Assembly (NCBI GenBank): GCA_019022495.1
Contig: JAFEKR010000001.1
Span: 6,510,001 to 6,574,000 of the forward strand
Reading direction: 5' to 3'
Origin: Epichloe hybrida
Lineage: Eukaryota; Ascomycota; Sordariomycetes; Hypocreales; Clavicipitaceae
DNA length: 64,000 bases
The position numbers and the translations under genes were made by a program. Numbering within the stretch: the first letter of the stretch is position 1; each line of letters opens with the position of its first letter. Below the pieces are notes generated by a model that ran no database searches, was not told the DNA's origin, and saw only the letters and a program-made list of their open reading frames with translations. Of the stretch, positions 39,035-52,640 are shown piece after piece.

Positions 39035-39278
39035 TGTAGTATTATTAGTAAAGTTAGAATTATAGTATTAAAAAGAAAAAAAGAGAGAGGAGGCAAGAAG
39101 AGGGAGCTAGGAGATCTAATAGGTATTAGGTATTAATAGGTAGGAAAAAGTAAGTTAAGGGTGAATATTAACTAGCTAATAAATTAGATTGCTACTTCCG
39201 CCTTATTCTCTCTAATTCTACTATCCCTTACCTCTCCTCCTTTATTTTACTTAATTACTTCTTAGAATTTACACTACA
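39035..39278 (+). repeat. 3' LTR of Gypsy-D (244 bp)
   Basis: It begins TGTAGTATTATT after the purine tract and ends TTTACACTACA, giving the inverted ends TGTAGT and ACTACA. No partner is in the window. The next five bases, GATTA, would be the TSD. Confidence 0.7.
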
Positions 39279-39301
39279 GATTAGTAAAGTTAAGAATAGT
39301 A

Positions 39302-40724
39302 GTTAACCCCTAAAGAAAAAAAAAGCATATATCTTTACCTAGAATCTATTACACTAATTATCTAACTATTAGAAATTATTAACTACCTAAGTTTTTCTTA
39401 CCTTTTACTAGGCTCTCTAAGCTAAGCTTCCCCTTACTTATAGTAATTATAGAAGTTATAATTCCTACTAAGCTATTAGTAAAATAGCTAGAATTTATAA
39501 AGTAAGAGGTAGTAATACTAGCTAGAAAGAATACTAATCCTAATAAAGTAGTAATAAGGAGGTAGCCTAAGTTTAAGGATTTAAGGTTTAAGGGGGATTT
39601 CTCCTACTTACTTACTAACTATCTTTATTAGAGGAGTAGGATATAAGCATAGATTAATCCTAGCATTAGGGAAGTGTTACTAGGATTAAAAGAGAACCTT
39701 CTAATAATTAAATATAAGGGCAAAGTTCTAGTAGAGATAATAAATAATATAGGGGGGGATAACTTATTTTCTATTATAAGTCTTTAGCTAGGAAAATAGT
39801 GTTGTCTAACGCTAACTAACCAGTCCCTAGGTTTGTATAACCTCACTATAATATCAATAGTGCAAAGTCCTAGTATAGGGAGTTTACTACTAGTAAAAAC
39901 TATTAGAGAAGGGAAAGAAGTAGTAGTTAAAGGGCTAAAACAAGTCTTTATTAGCTATTACACTAATAGCTTATATCCTATAGCAGTCTAGATCTCTAAC
40001 TAGAATTAGAAAGACAAATTTAATACAACTAATAACCTTATAATAGGAATATACTACAACCTAGTTATAGGTTAATGTATTTCCCCTAGCCTTATTATCC
40101 TACACTAAGACATACTTATTAGCAGAAATATAAGAGCTATTAAGGGTCTAGTGTAATTTATAGCAGGCTAACCTTTAAAAGCCTAAATAACTAAAGAGTT
40201 AAAAAAGTTAGGGTTTAGGTGGAAGTCCCTAATAAAGAGGGGGACCTTAACTTTTAAAGCTCTATTAGATTAGTATAAGCAGATTTGCAAATAGTTAATA
40301 ATAGGAAAAATAATTACACCACTATGCGCTCGCAGGAACAAGACTATTAATAGACTAGCTAGCTTGTTAAAGGAGGATCCTAGAGTGCTTAAGGATATTG
40401 CTTAGACATAATAGCTAGCCCCTCGCTATAATAAGGCCCTAGGATTTTTTCTAAGTATATTTCCCCTTATAGCTACAATTAAATTTCCAGACTCTATCTT
40501 AAAGATAATAGCGGAATTTGTAGAAGCATACCCTTATAATATATTCTATACTATAGGGTTACTTATATCCCTTATTATCTAGAATAACCTAATTAATTTA
40601 CCTACTAGAGGGACTAAGGTGTTTCCTAAGTTACCTAGGAAACTAGATAGGAAGGTAATTCTAGATGTAAACCTAGTTAGAGTTAAAGAGTTTTATGTTT
40701 ATTTTTAGTACTAGTTAAGGTTAT
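39302..40724 (+). pseudogene. Frame G, first part: long degraded ORF of unknown family
   Basis: I do not recognise this gene. One frame runs from 39,302 to the Copia-A2 junction at 40,724 (474 codons) with only TAA and TAG stops. It continues in the same frame at 55,401, after A2 and one GTTAT copy are removed. Features: a basic stretch (VVIRRQPKFKDLRFKGDFSY) near 39,550-39,605, a Gly-Gly motif (IINNIGGDNLFSIISL) near 39,740-39,785, and a charged helical region (KKLGFRWKSLIKRG). Near 40,330-40,380 it reads ARRNKTINRLASLLKEDPRV. None matches Gag, RT, integrase or transposase motifs known to me. It may begin left of Gypsy-D, outside the window. It could be a relic host gene, or a protein of a non-LTR or DNA element. 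Confidence 0.6.
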
Positions 40725-41031
40725 TGTTGGATTCACAGGGTATTGAATTCAATGTAATACAGTCGTGAGCCCGAAGAATAGTATTATCATCGATTATCTA
40801 TTCTAGGCTACGTTATCTATTATTATAATTAATTAAGTTATAGGAAAAGAGAGGTAAAAAGCTAGAAGTTATAATACATAAAGGGAAAAGGGGTTGCGTG
40901 TTTGTGTCCCTATATTTCCTAGCTAATTAACGTGCTAGGTTATAGGTTACGTGTAGGGTCCGCGCGTGGCCTAAGCTTTTGCTAGGTAATTATAGCTATG
41001 ACGCGTAATTAATATTACCTTTATTCTAACA
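40725..41031 (-). repeat. 3' LTR of Copia-A2 (307 bp)
   Basis: On the plus strand it runs TGTTGGATTCACAGGG to TTCTAACA. The outer (left) 80 bp are little mutated. Confidence 0.95.
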
Positions 41032-41499
41032 CTAGAACTTCTCTCTTTTAATATGATTATTAATACGTGATATTAATTATAGAAATAAAAAAGAAAGATA
41101 GATTAAGAATATAATTAACTAGGGATGTAAGGAAAAGAACTTATAGCCTATCTAGGCATATGGTTACTAATAAAAGGGAAATAATAATCTCGCTTAGCCT
41201 ATAAGCCTATGTAAGAATAAGTGGGTCCTTCTAAATCCCTTCTTTTCCTTAAAATAACATATATACTATACTATAGCGTGTATATAATATCTTCCTCCTC
41301 CTTAGTAATACCTTTATTCTCTTACACACTACTATTAATTTCTATAGTCTACTAGGAGGGCCTAGTAGGCTAGCGTGGTTATAGCTACTAGGGATGTTAA
41401 CTATAGGGGCGTAAATCCCCTATGTATTACTATCTTATCCCTATGGCTATTCTCCTAGAGGATTACCTTTTCCTCTTACTATATATATATTACATATAA

Positions 41500-44400
41500 G
41501 TAACCTATCCCTCTATCTAGATAGTTATCTAGTTAGTTAAGATAAAGCTCTTAAGGGCCCTATTAGGTAATGCCTTTATAAAGGCATTAGCTAGGTTATT
41601 CTCTCTGTTAATCTATTAGATCTCGTAGAGTTCTTAGTATTTATATAACTATTAAAGGGCTATAATATTAATTATTAGGCGTTTCTCCTTTATTATACTA
41701 AGCTTAATAAGGCACTTATATAAGGAGTATAAATCCATATATATAATAACTAGGATCTTTAGGAGCTTTAGTTAGTTAGTAACTAAGTTTAGGGTAGTTA
41801 TAATTATATAAGCTATATTAACACTAGCTACTATACTATAGACTTCTAAGGTAAGCATACTTTACGTAACTCTCTTACTCTTTATTAAGCTAAAGTGTAT
41901 AATATTACCTTTAATTATAAACTTACTATTAGTATAGTCTTTATTTGCTAGGATAAGTATATATTCTAGTTATAAGAATAGGTCCTAGTTATTAGTAAAG
42001 GATTTATTTACAAAGGTAAAGAGCTTTGCCTTCTTAAGGTTAATTAGGATAAATATTAGACCTCTCTCTAGGTAATCTATCTATTACTTTAGGTAGTAAT
42101 TAAGGGCTTTTATGTCCTCTAGGGTTAGCTCCTAGTGTTATATAGTAATGGATAGGTTAAAGTAAGCCTCTAGTTAGTAGATTAAGGTAATATAAGCGCC
42201 TTAGGCCCTTTACTTAATATATTTATGCTTTAAGTTAGTTATTAAAACTAACTCTAACTTATTACTTTACCCTTTTTACTAGATCTTAATAGTATTATTC
42301 TTTAGCAAGATAATACTACTATTAAATATAAGTGGGTAGTCCTAAGTTAGGAATTACTTTAGCTTTATGTTAAAGCCTACTATAGTAAGCTAGGTCTCTT
42401 CCTTCTTAGAGAACTTCTTATCTAAGAGGCTAATTATATTATTAGTCTATATTCTAATGTAGGTAAAGTTAGGGCTTTCCTTTATAGTTATAAGTAGGTA
42501 GGAATTATATGTAAAGGTTTCTATCTAGAGGTTCTCTCTATAATACTTATAATATATAACCCACTAGTATGTTCCTACCTTTATAAGCTTATAGAGGGGT
42601 TTTATAACCCTTAAGATTATACTAGGCAGGAAGAGATACTATATCTGAATTAGCAAGCGTACTAGGATTAGCTACTCTAGTAATATATAGGCTTGTATAT
42701 AAGCCTAATAGATATCTCTTAGCTAGATAAGGAATTTCCTTAATCTTACTAATAGGGCTATTACAAGAATAAGACATTAGCTTGCGCGTTAAATCATTAG
42801 GGCTTATATGAGAATAGCCTATTTCCCTTTATCCTTATATCCTTAGATTATAAGGCATAACTTTTTATAGGGTTCTATTATCTTACCTTTAATCTTATTA
42901 ATAATTTAGGAATTAAAGATTCGAATCCTACTATATTCTTCCTTATTAAATATAATAAATTTAAACATACCTTACTTAATTAAAGCGTTAATTTCCGCTT
43001 TTATTAATAGCTTAAAAGGTTTACTAGGGGTCTTAATAATTCCTTTCTTATATAGCTTAATTATAAGAGCTAGGTTACTATATTCTTTTGCTAATAGGAA
43101 GGTATTAGTACCTTAAGGTATTATAGGAGGGTTTTTCTATAGCCTTCTGTGTCCTTACTTTAGTGGTATTAGCAGTACTATATTCTTATTATAAGCCTCT
43201 TGCCCTTTTCCTCCTTTCTCTTTACTAGGCTCTGCTATTTTCTTTACACTAGTATTATTATAGTAAGGCTTAATAGATATTAACCTAAAGGTCTTTAGGC
43301 CTCTAGGTATGTTAAGTGTATAGCTATCTCTAGTAATTACTAGTAGCTTATATAGACCTAACTATCCCTTACCTTCTTACTAGACCTTAACCTTTAATCT
43401 AAGTGGTAGGCTAAGGGTCTTTAAGGTGTCTAAGCTATTATATTTAGTAAGGGCCTTATTAACCTTCTAGATAGCATAGAGTCTCTTAATCTCTTTAGTA
43501 GCCTTCTATACTATAATTACATACTATATAATATTAGGTAATAGCAAGGACTTATTTATTATATATAGGTAGGCTCTAAAGATAAGAAAGGTTAGGATAA
43601 GGCTATTAGGGCCTATGGTGTTATTTAGGGCCTTAATTACTATTTAAAGGGCAATAAGTTCTAGTATTATAGGGCATTCATATCTAATTATATTATAGGC
43701 TCTTTAGAGCGGCCTATAATACCTTTTAACCTTCCCTATACTATAGTATGCCTTAACAAGGACTTCCTTAATTAAAATTAATATTAAAGCTATAAATTAT
43801 CTGAATTTATTACTATAGAAGTTTGTTCTAGCGTTTATAATAATAAAGTCTAGGGGGCCTAGGTAAGTATTAATCTAGTATATATAGAGGGCTTCCTAGG
43901 TTATTTTCGCAAAGATATTATTAAGGAATTTCGCTACGTTAAATACTATAGCCACATCTATAGCGTGGAGTGTAGGGTAGTTACTATCTAGGTAGAAAAT
44001 ATCTACTATTACTTTGTAATTAAAGCTATACTTATCCTTAAGGGTAAACTTAAAGCGATTAGGGCTATTTACGTGTATTTAGTATTAGTAGTAAATTCTT
44101 ATTAGCTTCCTAATAGCTTTAATATTAATATTATGCCCTAATTTATAGAGAACCTTATATAGGCATTAGATTAATAGATGTCTAAAGTGGTAGTATAGTT
44201 ACTATAGCTTGCCTTCTATAAGGTAGCTTTAAGTAACTACTTCTTCTTTCTATGTAAGAAGCATCTAGGCATAGCCTTATTTATATATAATAGGGACTTT
44301 AATGTTTCCTTATTATAGTGTGTTCTTAGAGATATTAAAGTTAATCTTTAGATAGTCTATATTATTAAGGGATAAGAGAAATAGAGTGTTTATAAGGATA

Positions 44401-44774
44401 ACCTAAAAGAGAATATTTCTAAAGGGAGTAGGTATATTAGCCACTCTAAGCGTAATAATTAGGTCTCCTACGCTAAATCTAACTAATACCTTCTTCTCTA
44501 TTAATTTATTAAGCTGTAATATAGGTATTTAACATTATAAAGCAAGAAATTAAGGGTGCCTTACTATAGAGAATTTTACGGCTCCTATATCAGGTATAAT
44601 CCCTTAGAATGTTATATAGGAATAGTAATCTTCTAATATAAACGTCGCTAGGGCTTTATTTACAAGTTCCTGCTAAAAGGGGTTTTCTTTGCTTAGACTA
44701 TAATAAGCTGCTTGCCTTATTAGGAATTAAACCATTCTCTTGCTATTAATTTATATTCTGTACGTAAAGAAGCT
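41500..44774 (-). pseudogene. Degraded pol of Copia-A2
   Basis: Minus-strand copy of the Copia-A1 pol: RNase H about 41,560-42,060, RT about 42,280-43,130, integrase about 43,300-44,200, protease about 44,480-44,620. It aligns along its length with 34,500-37,770. The right end is where Gypsy-F2 was inserted, in the gag-protease linker. Heavily stop-ridden. Confidence 0.88.
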
Positions 44775-44779
44775 TATAG

Positions 44780-45046
44780 TGTCACGACTATGTTCGGGGA
44801 GATATAAACGGAGTGAAGGCTAAGGTTCTTAGTCGTAGCTAGAGAGCTACTACTTAGGGGTGGGTGTATAAAGGTCTTAAACTCTAACCTCCTATATCTC
44901 TTATAGGCGGTCCTTATCTAAATACCTTACTACGTGCATATAGCTATCTTATAGCTACTTAGTTATTTGTAGAACCTAAGGCTTATCTAAGGGCTCTAAT
45001 ATATAACTATCCTATCTATAGCCCCTTAGCCTCCGTGCTCCTAATA
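44780..45046 (-). repeat. 3' LTR of Gypsy-F2 (267 bp)
   Basis: Plus-strand ends are TGTCACGACTATG and CTCCTAATA (originally CTAACA). It is more mutated than its 5' partner. Confidence 0.95.
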
Positions 45047-46900
45047 TACTGCCCCCCTAATATATAATTATCCTTAATTAAAAAGAGCTACTTAGCTAGT
45101 GTGTGTATGCTACATATAACCTATAGTAATACCTATGTTACTAGCTATACTATTAGTACGCAGTATTACGTCCGCTTTAAATAATAAGATAGATATTACA
45201 GGGTCCTAGGTGATCCTTCTTGTAACCTCTAGATTATAAATAGCTACACACTTGTTACTTTATTGCCTCTAATATATATACCTCTATCTAGTGAGTTACT
45301 AGCACTAAGTAGACAGGCTACCTATATTAAATTTTATAATTAGGTTAAATGGATAGGGTAACGCGCACTATTCAAAATAAATAACTTCTTATCTAATATT
45401 AGGGATGTTATATTAATCTCGCTAGGAGTTCGTAGCTAGCGTGCATATCTACTAGTAGTAGCTATAACTATAAATGTTATAATTCCTAGATTAGCTATAT
45501 ATAGCGCGTAAATTACTTAGGGGTCTAGGGCTAATATAAAAGAGGCCTGCTTTCCCCTACTTCCACATACTTTTCTTCCCTTTACATCCTCCCTTAGTAT
45601 TATAAGTTACCCTTACCTATAAGCTAGTAGCTTTATAGCTTCTCTTATAGTAATTACTAACATCCTATAGCATCACTTTATTATCTATATCTACCCTTAT
45701 CTAAAACGCCTAAATTCTCTTAAACACTAAAAGGTTAGTTACATATCTTTTACTTATAAGTTTCTTATAGCATATTACTACTAACTTACTAGTAGTTAAT
45801 AATATCTTTAACGTAAGCTACTACTCTACTACTATTACCTCCCTCTAGTAAGAAGAATTCCTTAATATCTCCTTTAAAGTCTCCTAGTAAGAAGTATATA
45901 GCTTTAAAAATCTTAATATAAGTATAATATCTCTACCCCCTAGCGCTTACCTTACTAACTTATAGCTAGTAGTGCTAGTGAAACAAAGATTTCTTATATT
46001 TACTATATATAGTAAGTTATGATATAAGCTATTACACCTAAAGATAGTAATAGCGTGAAGCTATAATATATTATTAAGGGCAAATCTATCCTAACCTAAT
46101 ATACTAATTCTCTAAGTATAACTTTACTACTATCTCGCTATGTGTTACTCCTAACTTACGTAAATAACTCAATAAAATACGCCTATTATATATATAATAA
46201 TAAGGACTACACTAGGGTTTATCCTCCTTTTCTTACTACTAATATATATACTAATATACTACTAGTATCTTACTTAGTTTACTTAGTTATACTATACGCT
46301 CTTTAAGCGTATTAATGCTTATAGTAATCCTAAAGATAATCCATACTTTCTTAATAATATACATATCTCTTATTTCTATAACTTAGTCGCTACTAATATA
46401 CTACTAGCATCTAATACACATAAAATACAAACTTTATAATACACTCCTAACCACTAAAAATACTAATAAGCGTAGTTAGGTAAGGCAAGCGTAACTTACA
46501 GCGGAAGTTATATATAAGGCTAATGCTAATAAACGAGTTATTATATTACTACTTAATAATACTATTAATCTAGAAGTCTAGATTAATATTTCTAATAGCT
46601 TACGTTTTATTACACAAAACCTTCTATCTATACGTATTTCCACGCTCTAGTTTATAGCTTTACTAACTTACTAGTAGCTTACTACTAACATATCCGCGCT
46701 TCCTACTTATATTAGGCTGCTAGACCTCCCTAGTAAGCTTTATACGTATATATACAGGGAGGGGGATTCCTCTAATAACAAGGATAAATCCTTCGCCCCT
46801 ATTAGCATAGGTAAGAATACTAGGGGCTAGGTAAGCAACGTGTCAATAGAATAATCAGTGTAAAGTAGCTGCAAGTTAGGTTTCTAAGAATTATCTGGAT
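45047..46900. other. Tail of Gypsy-F2 between chromodomain and 3' LTR
   Basis: It corresponds to 1,345-3,203 of Gypsy-F1. At least one conserved codon differs as TGG here and TAG in F1, as expected if some TAG stops derive from Trp. Small indels break the frame between the two copies, so a coding role is unproven. No domain is recognised. Confidence 0.5.
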
Positions 46901-46929
46901 TTTTTTTATATATTACTACTACTATCTAA

Positions 46930-49900
46930 ACTCTACTAAATACAACTCTATATCCGCGAACTAGCTACTTAGTTACCGCTTGTAATCCTTAATAATATCT
47001 ATTATAATAAAATCTCTTTTCTTTACCTAAGAGTTCTCTAAAGCATCATAGCCCTTCTATTTAACTAGGTATTTCTGACATCTCCTATTATAATAATATA
47101 ATATAATTCTTTTAACTTTAAACTCCTACTTATTATCTATAACATTCTCTTATAGCAAGGACGCATCTTCTACGTCAGTTAGATCCCCTATAAATAGTTT
47201 AAGGTTAGTAATATTAAAAACATTATACAGTTACATACCAGGTAGTAGCTTTAGTTAGTATACTAAACTATAAGTCCTAATTACCTTTTTAATTTTATAA
47301 GGGCCTAGGTACTTTATACTTAACTTCCTACTAGGTTACTATAAGTTAATATTCTTTATAAATAATAAAATATAGTTACCTACTCTAAACTTTATTAGGG
47401 TCCGCTTCTTATTATAGTATTTCGTATATTAGGCTTATAAGTTACTTAGAAGCTACTTAATTACTATATATCTATCTCTTAGCGCGGTAGCATAAGTCTT
47501 TACCTAGTTATTTACTACAGGGATATCTATAACTACTTACTATAGTCCCCTAGGGTTATAGCCTTATAGCGCCTTAGCTAGGGTGTAGTCATGAGTTAAA
47601 TAGACGCTTATGTTATATATAAACTATACTATTAAAAGATTATTAGCCTAATTAGTCTAATTAAAGTAAGCAAAGGCTCTTAAATAATACTCTAAAACTT
47701 AGTTTAAATGTTCTATCTAACTATCTATTTATAAGTAAAATGCGGTGCTTAGTCGCTACTTAGTTACAATAAGATAGCAGAAGGTTGTCTAAAACCCGCT
47801 AGTAAAAGTTAAATCACGGTCTATAATAATGCCTTCTAGGGCGTTATAATCCCTAAAAACATACTCTAGGAATACAGTAGCTAACTTATTACTAGTTATC
47901 CGTGTTAAAATAGGGATGTAAATACTGTATTTTATGAAATAGTTCACAATAACTAAGATCGCATTGTAGGTCTAATTTACGTCTTTCACAGGTGGTAGCC
48001 CTGTGATAAAATCTATTAATAATTCTTAAAAAGGCTAATTAGGCACTAGTAGCATAGCTAGCTTACTATATAGTTTATAGTGCCTTAGCTTTAAAGTCTA
48101 ATAGCTTATGTAAGTTTATATATATAACTTAGTGTCTTTCTTTATTATTAGCTAGTAATACTAACTTATAATCTAATAGAGAGTCTTACTAACTCCCTAG
48201 TAGCTTACTACTAGGTTATTATAGGTAAGTAGTAAAATTTCCTTTCTTATACTTACTAGAATAAAAACTCTATTTTAAAATATTAATAGCTTAGAGGGCC
48301 TAACAGACTATATCTATAACGCTTTAAGGTTACTACTCTTAAGCAGCTTCCTATAACCTATAGTAAAGTTATTACCTTACTATGCTTAAAATAATATAAC
48401 TTAAATTAGAGTCTCTAATTTTACGTATATAGGACACGCGTTATATGCGAACTTAGAAAAGGTTTGCTAGACTACCTATATTCTTACTATAACACCACTA
48501 TAAGTAGCTAGCTTATAGTATGCTTTTAGACTTATAGATAAATTATAGCTAAGCAGCGTTTTAAGGGGGCGCTTACACTACTTACTAACTACTAACCTAG
48601 CTAGACTCCTAACCTATAGGCTTACTAGACTTATAGAAACATTAGAAAACATAGATAAGGCATAACCTTACTACTTATAATAAGCAGACCTAGTTAGCGT
48701 ACTACTTATAGGCTTTATAGGACTATTAGGTTCCTTAATAATATAATAAAGTTATATCTTCTTAAAACCCTAGAGGCTTAAATAGCCCTTATAGCGCTCT
48801 TATAATAAACTATTAACTACGCTAAGTAATATAACCTTAGGGCCTATAACTACACTATTATATATATAGCGCCCTTGCTACTTAGTATCTAAAAACTTAG
48901 CTAAGAAGTTAGGTAGCTATAAGGACATAGCCTCTACCCTATACTCCTTACTAATATAATCTGCTCTTCTTAATAGGGTATTAGTAGGGTTTAGCTTACT
49001 TATATAATATTTAATCCTAAAATTAAATAAATAAAGCTTATCTAATACTATTACTTACCTGCTAGATAGCTTTAGCTTTATAGCTAGGTACTTATAATTT
49101 AGATAGTCTATAATAACTATAATCTAATAAGTTAAATATATAAGGTAATATCTCTAGGCTTAAAATGCCTCTTAGATTACTAATAACTTAGCGTCTAGGG
49201 TTAAGTAGTAAAGTTTAATATTAGTTAACTTCCTTAAAAAATACGCCACTAGGTGCTAGCTACCTAGCACTAATATTGTAAGTATAGCTCTAATTACATA
49301 ACTAAATACATCTATCTCTACTCTTAGCAAATAAAGTAGGTTAAAGTACACTAGGATTAGTGCCTCCTAGAACTTCTTTTAGAGTTCTCTAAACACTATA
49401 AGTTTACTAGGCTCTAGCTTAAACTCTACTAGTTAAACACCCTTTAGATAGTTTATTAGTAAGACTACTACCTTACTATACTATTTTATAAAGCGTTAGT
49501 AAAACCCTGTGAACCTAAGGAATAATTAAATATTAAACACGCTGCTAGGTATTAGCTAGGTTATAATAGCTTTAACCCGCAATAGTTCTATCTTAATGCC
49601 CTTCTTAGATATAATAAAACCTAGGAACTTTACCTTTATAACCAAAAATTAGCACTTTTTAAGGTTAACATAAAGGTTAGCGTCCTAAAGTCGCCCTAGC
49701 ACTCTTTTAATATACTCTATATATCTTATAGGGTTACTACTATATATTAGGGTGTTATTAAGGTAAATAATATAGAATTTATCTATAAGCCCCTTAAGAG
49801 CATTATTAATATATTCCTAAAAAGTAGCTAGCGCATTCACTAACCCAAATAGCATCATAAGATATTTAAAGTGCCTATAGCGGTAACAGAATACTATCTT

Positions 49901-52150
49901 CTACTTATTACCCTCGCGAATATATAGCTAGTAGTACGCCTCTTAAAGATTTAGTAATATAAAAATCTTTACACTTACTAATTAATTAAGGATTTCGGAG
50001 ATTAGTAGCAAAGGGGCCTTATTTTTAATAGTAATCCTATTAAGGCCTCTGTAATCCACATAAAGCCTTAATTTCCCTGATTTTTTTAGAACAAATAAAA
50101 TTAGGGCTCCTGCTAGGCTTGTTAATCTTCTAATCCACCCTTTCTCCTACGTACTCGCTAAGTACTCCCTAAGCACTTCTAGCTCTTTTTTAGCTAGGTT
50201 ATATATAAGTCCCTAGGGTAGTTATTTTCCCTCTTCTAATTTAATTACATAAGTATAACCACCTAATTCTAGAAGCTTACTAGCTAGCTCCTTTAAAAAC
50301 ATATCTATAAATTCCACGTACTCTTCTAGAATTTGCTATAGGGGTGTGTTACTATCTATCTCTTATATAGGCGCTACTAATTCTTTACAAAACACTACCT
50401 AGAGCGCTATTATGCTTCTTAGTTTTTTCTTCTTTAATACATAAGCATGTTTTACTACTATTACTATAACTACGCTATAACTTAGGTTATTACTTATTAC
50501 GTTACCTATTAGTGAATTTTTATTAGTATTTTCTTCTATTACCTCTAGGTTAACTATCTTAATCTTTAGTAACGCTAGTAATAGCGTAATAGAAGACTAC
50601 TTTGCTACCTTATAAAGTTATTACTTACCTATAGTAAAAGTAATATAATCCTAGGTTATTAGAAACCTCTAGAAACCCTGCTTCTAGTCTATTACTATAG
50701 GTTTATATTCTAGGGTCTAGTCTATCCCTAGGAGCATTCCCTCTCCTATATTAGTAACGTAGCAGCTAACTTAGCAGACCTTTATATAGCTTATACTATC
50801 TTTTACCTTAACTAGTTTACATAGGATTCCCTAGTGTAAGATCTTATTCTTACTTACGCTTTCTAGTGTTATCTCTATTTTTTCTATATTCTTCTAATCC
50901 TATTTTAATAATAATTTAGGGTGGATTATTAAATATTCCACGCCTATATTAAATAGCGCTAGCACTACTAACTAGTAGTTATCTTACTATAAGGACACCT
51001 ATATTCTTATTCTCTTATCCATAGGTTTTTTCACAGCAAGACTATTATCCTAGGCCTAAGCTAAACTAATTAGAATCTTATTTAAGTCCGAGGTTTTATC
51101 ACTACTATCCTTATACTTCTTAGTAGTATACCTATTACTTTTATAAATTAAGTAGTCTACTATATTATATCTATTTAAACTATATCTAGGACTACTATAT
51201 TTAAAGCACTTAAATAGTCTCTAGCCTATGCTAGGTTACTATAAGCTTTGCTATAAAATATTTACAGGGGAGCTAGAGCGTTATCTCTTATTACTCCTAC
51301 CCTCCTTATTATAGTTTCTATTATAATTGCTTAATATAGATATTATTATAACTTTAGCCTTTTTTCCTTAACCCTATAGGTAACTCTAAGATATTAGGAA
51401 CTCTTAGCTAACTATATACTTCCTTATAGTGTTATTTAAGCTATTTAGAAAAATCGCTATTCTTAAGCATATAAGGATTTAGTTAGGTAATTTCGCTTCT
51501 ACCTTTATCTAAAGTCTTAGGAAAGATTAAAAAGACTAATTACTCTTTTACCTAAGATTTAGTAGTGTCCTAGTAGCTTCTAAGCACTATATATCTTTAT
51601 CTATTACTCTAGTGTTTAGCTAGAATACAAATCTATCCTAGGTATAAGCTAAGTAGTTAACTAACCTATTTACTATTACATAATATATTTACTATTACTT
51701 CATATTATTAGCTAAGTAGCTACTAGTATATACTACCTTTATTTTATTATCCTAAAAGGTTCTTAGGTTTAGCTTAAATAGTATATTTAAATCTACTAGG
51801 TATGCCTATAGATTCTTATAGGTATTACCTTTATACATAAGCACCTTATACTATATCTTAATAAAGCTTTATAAGTACGTGTTTACTATAAACTTAGTAT
51901 TAGGTAAGAAGTCTAGGAATAGGGGAATTCTCTATATGTTTATCTAAGGGGTAATTATAGGTCCTTTGCCTAATCTAGCTAATCATAGGTTCGCTTTTAT
52001 TTCCTTAAGCTATGCTTCTATATCTAAGATCTCCTTTCTTATATAAGTATTTCGTAGCTTAGCTTATATAACCTTATGTTGCATCTATAACTTGTCTAGA
52101 TTATTATTATTACTAGATTTAGCGTTACCACGTTAGTTAGGTAGCATCTG
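46930..52150 (-). pseudogene. Degraded gag-pol of Gypsy-F2
   Basis: The RT is clear near 49,740-50,090: [20 protein letters not shown], then LNLQEAYYQLYIREGNK, then LMMLFGLVNALATFQEYI, then YLNNTLIYS, a decayed YLDD catalytic box. Integrase lies about 47,650-48,600 and the chromodomain about 46,950-47,200, with a YLVK..GY core shared with F1. Gag occupies about 51,000-52,150. Nearly all stops are TAA or TAG. Confidence 0.87.
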
Positions 52151-52315
52151 CTATACCCTCTTATATTCTATAGTTAGGGTATTCTAGTTGCTACCTAGGC
52201 ACTACGGAGTTAGGGCTTTCTTGCTAGGTAGTGCAGGTGTGTTTTAGGTAGATATTCTATGGCTCCTTTACATTTAAATCTAGCTAATGGTCTGTTTTCC
52301 CTAAAGGGTTTGAGA

Positions 52316-52405
52316 GTTTGACTTATCACAACTGTGTTCGGGGAGATATAAACGGAGTGAGTTTGACTTGTCACGACTGTGTTTAGGGAGATATAAACGG
52401 AGTGA
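52316..52405 (-). repeat. Tandem 45-bp duplication at the 5' LTR/leader junction of F2
   Basis: Two copies of a 45-bp unit (52,316-52,360 and 52,361-52,405), differing at a few RIP-type sites. The unit contains the inner LTR end (TGTCACGACTGTG) plus the first leader bases (GTTTGACT on the plus strand), so the LTR terminus and presumed primer-binding start are duplicated. The 82-codon frame at 52,210-52,458 comes from this repeat. Confidence 0.85.
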
Positions 52406-52635
52406 AGGCTGAGGTTCTTAGTCGTAGCTAGAGAGCTACTACTTAGGGGTGGGTGCATGAAGGTCTTAAACTCTAACCTCCTATATCTCTTGTGGGCGGT
52501 CCTTGTCTAAATACCCTACTGCGTGCACGTGGCTATCTTATAGCTACTTAGTCATCCGCGGAACCTGAGGCTTATCCAAGGGCTCTAATATATGACCGTC
52601 CCGTCCATGGCCCCTTGGCCTCCGTGCTCCTAACA
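52369..52635 (-). repeat. 5' LTR of Gypsy-F2 (267 bp), nearly unmutated
   Basis: It keeps GGCCATGGACGGGACGG-type sequence on the minus strand, where the 3' LTR and the F1 LTR have TA-rich versions. It is the best template for the family's LTR. Confidence 0.95.
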
Positions 52636-52640
52636 TATAG

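Larger units (their letters stand above)
10237..39278 (+). mobile_element. Gypsy-D: Ty3/gypsy relic split by Copia-B and Copia-A1
   Basis: Three pieces belong to one element: 10,237-12,927 (gag end, protease, RT), 29,902-31,726 (end of RT, RNase H, integrase) and 38,546-39,278 (integrase C-terminus and 3' LTR). The reading frame continues exactly across both insertions when one TSD copy is removed (TTATT at the first, CAACC at the second), and ends in a TGA at 39,033 just before the LTR. The 5' end and 5' LTR lie left of Copia-C, outside the window. Confidence 0.88.
44780..52635 (-). mobile_element. Gypsy-F2: 7.86 kb Ty3/gypsy chromovirus, full length
   Basis: Two 267-bp LTRs are flanked by TATAG (44,775-44,779 and 52,636-52,640). 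The flanks join into an uninterrupted Copia-A2 sequence that matches Copia-A1 around 34,430-34,520. Order on the minus strand is gag, RT, RNase H, integrase, chromodomain, then a long tail. Confidence 0.95.

Noticed and set aside
52210..52458. 82-codon minus-strand frame with repeated residues
   Set aside because: The repetition reflects the 45-bp tandem duplication at the F2 LTR.
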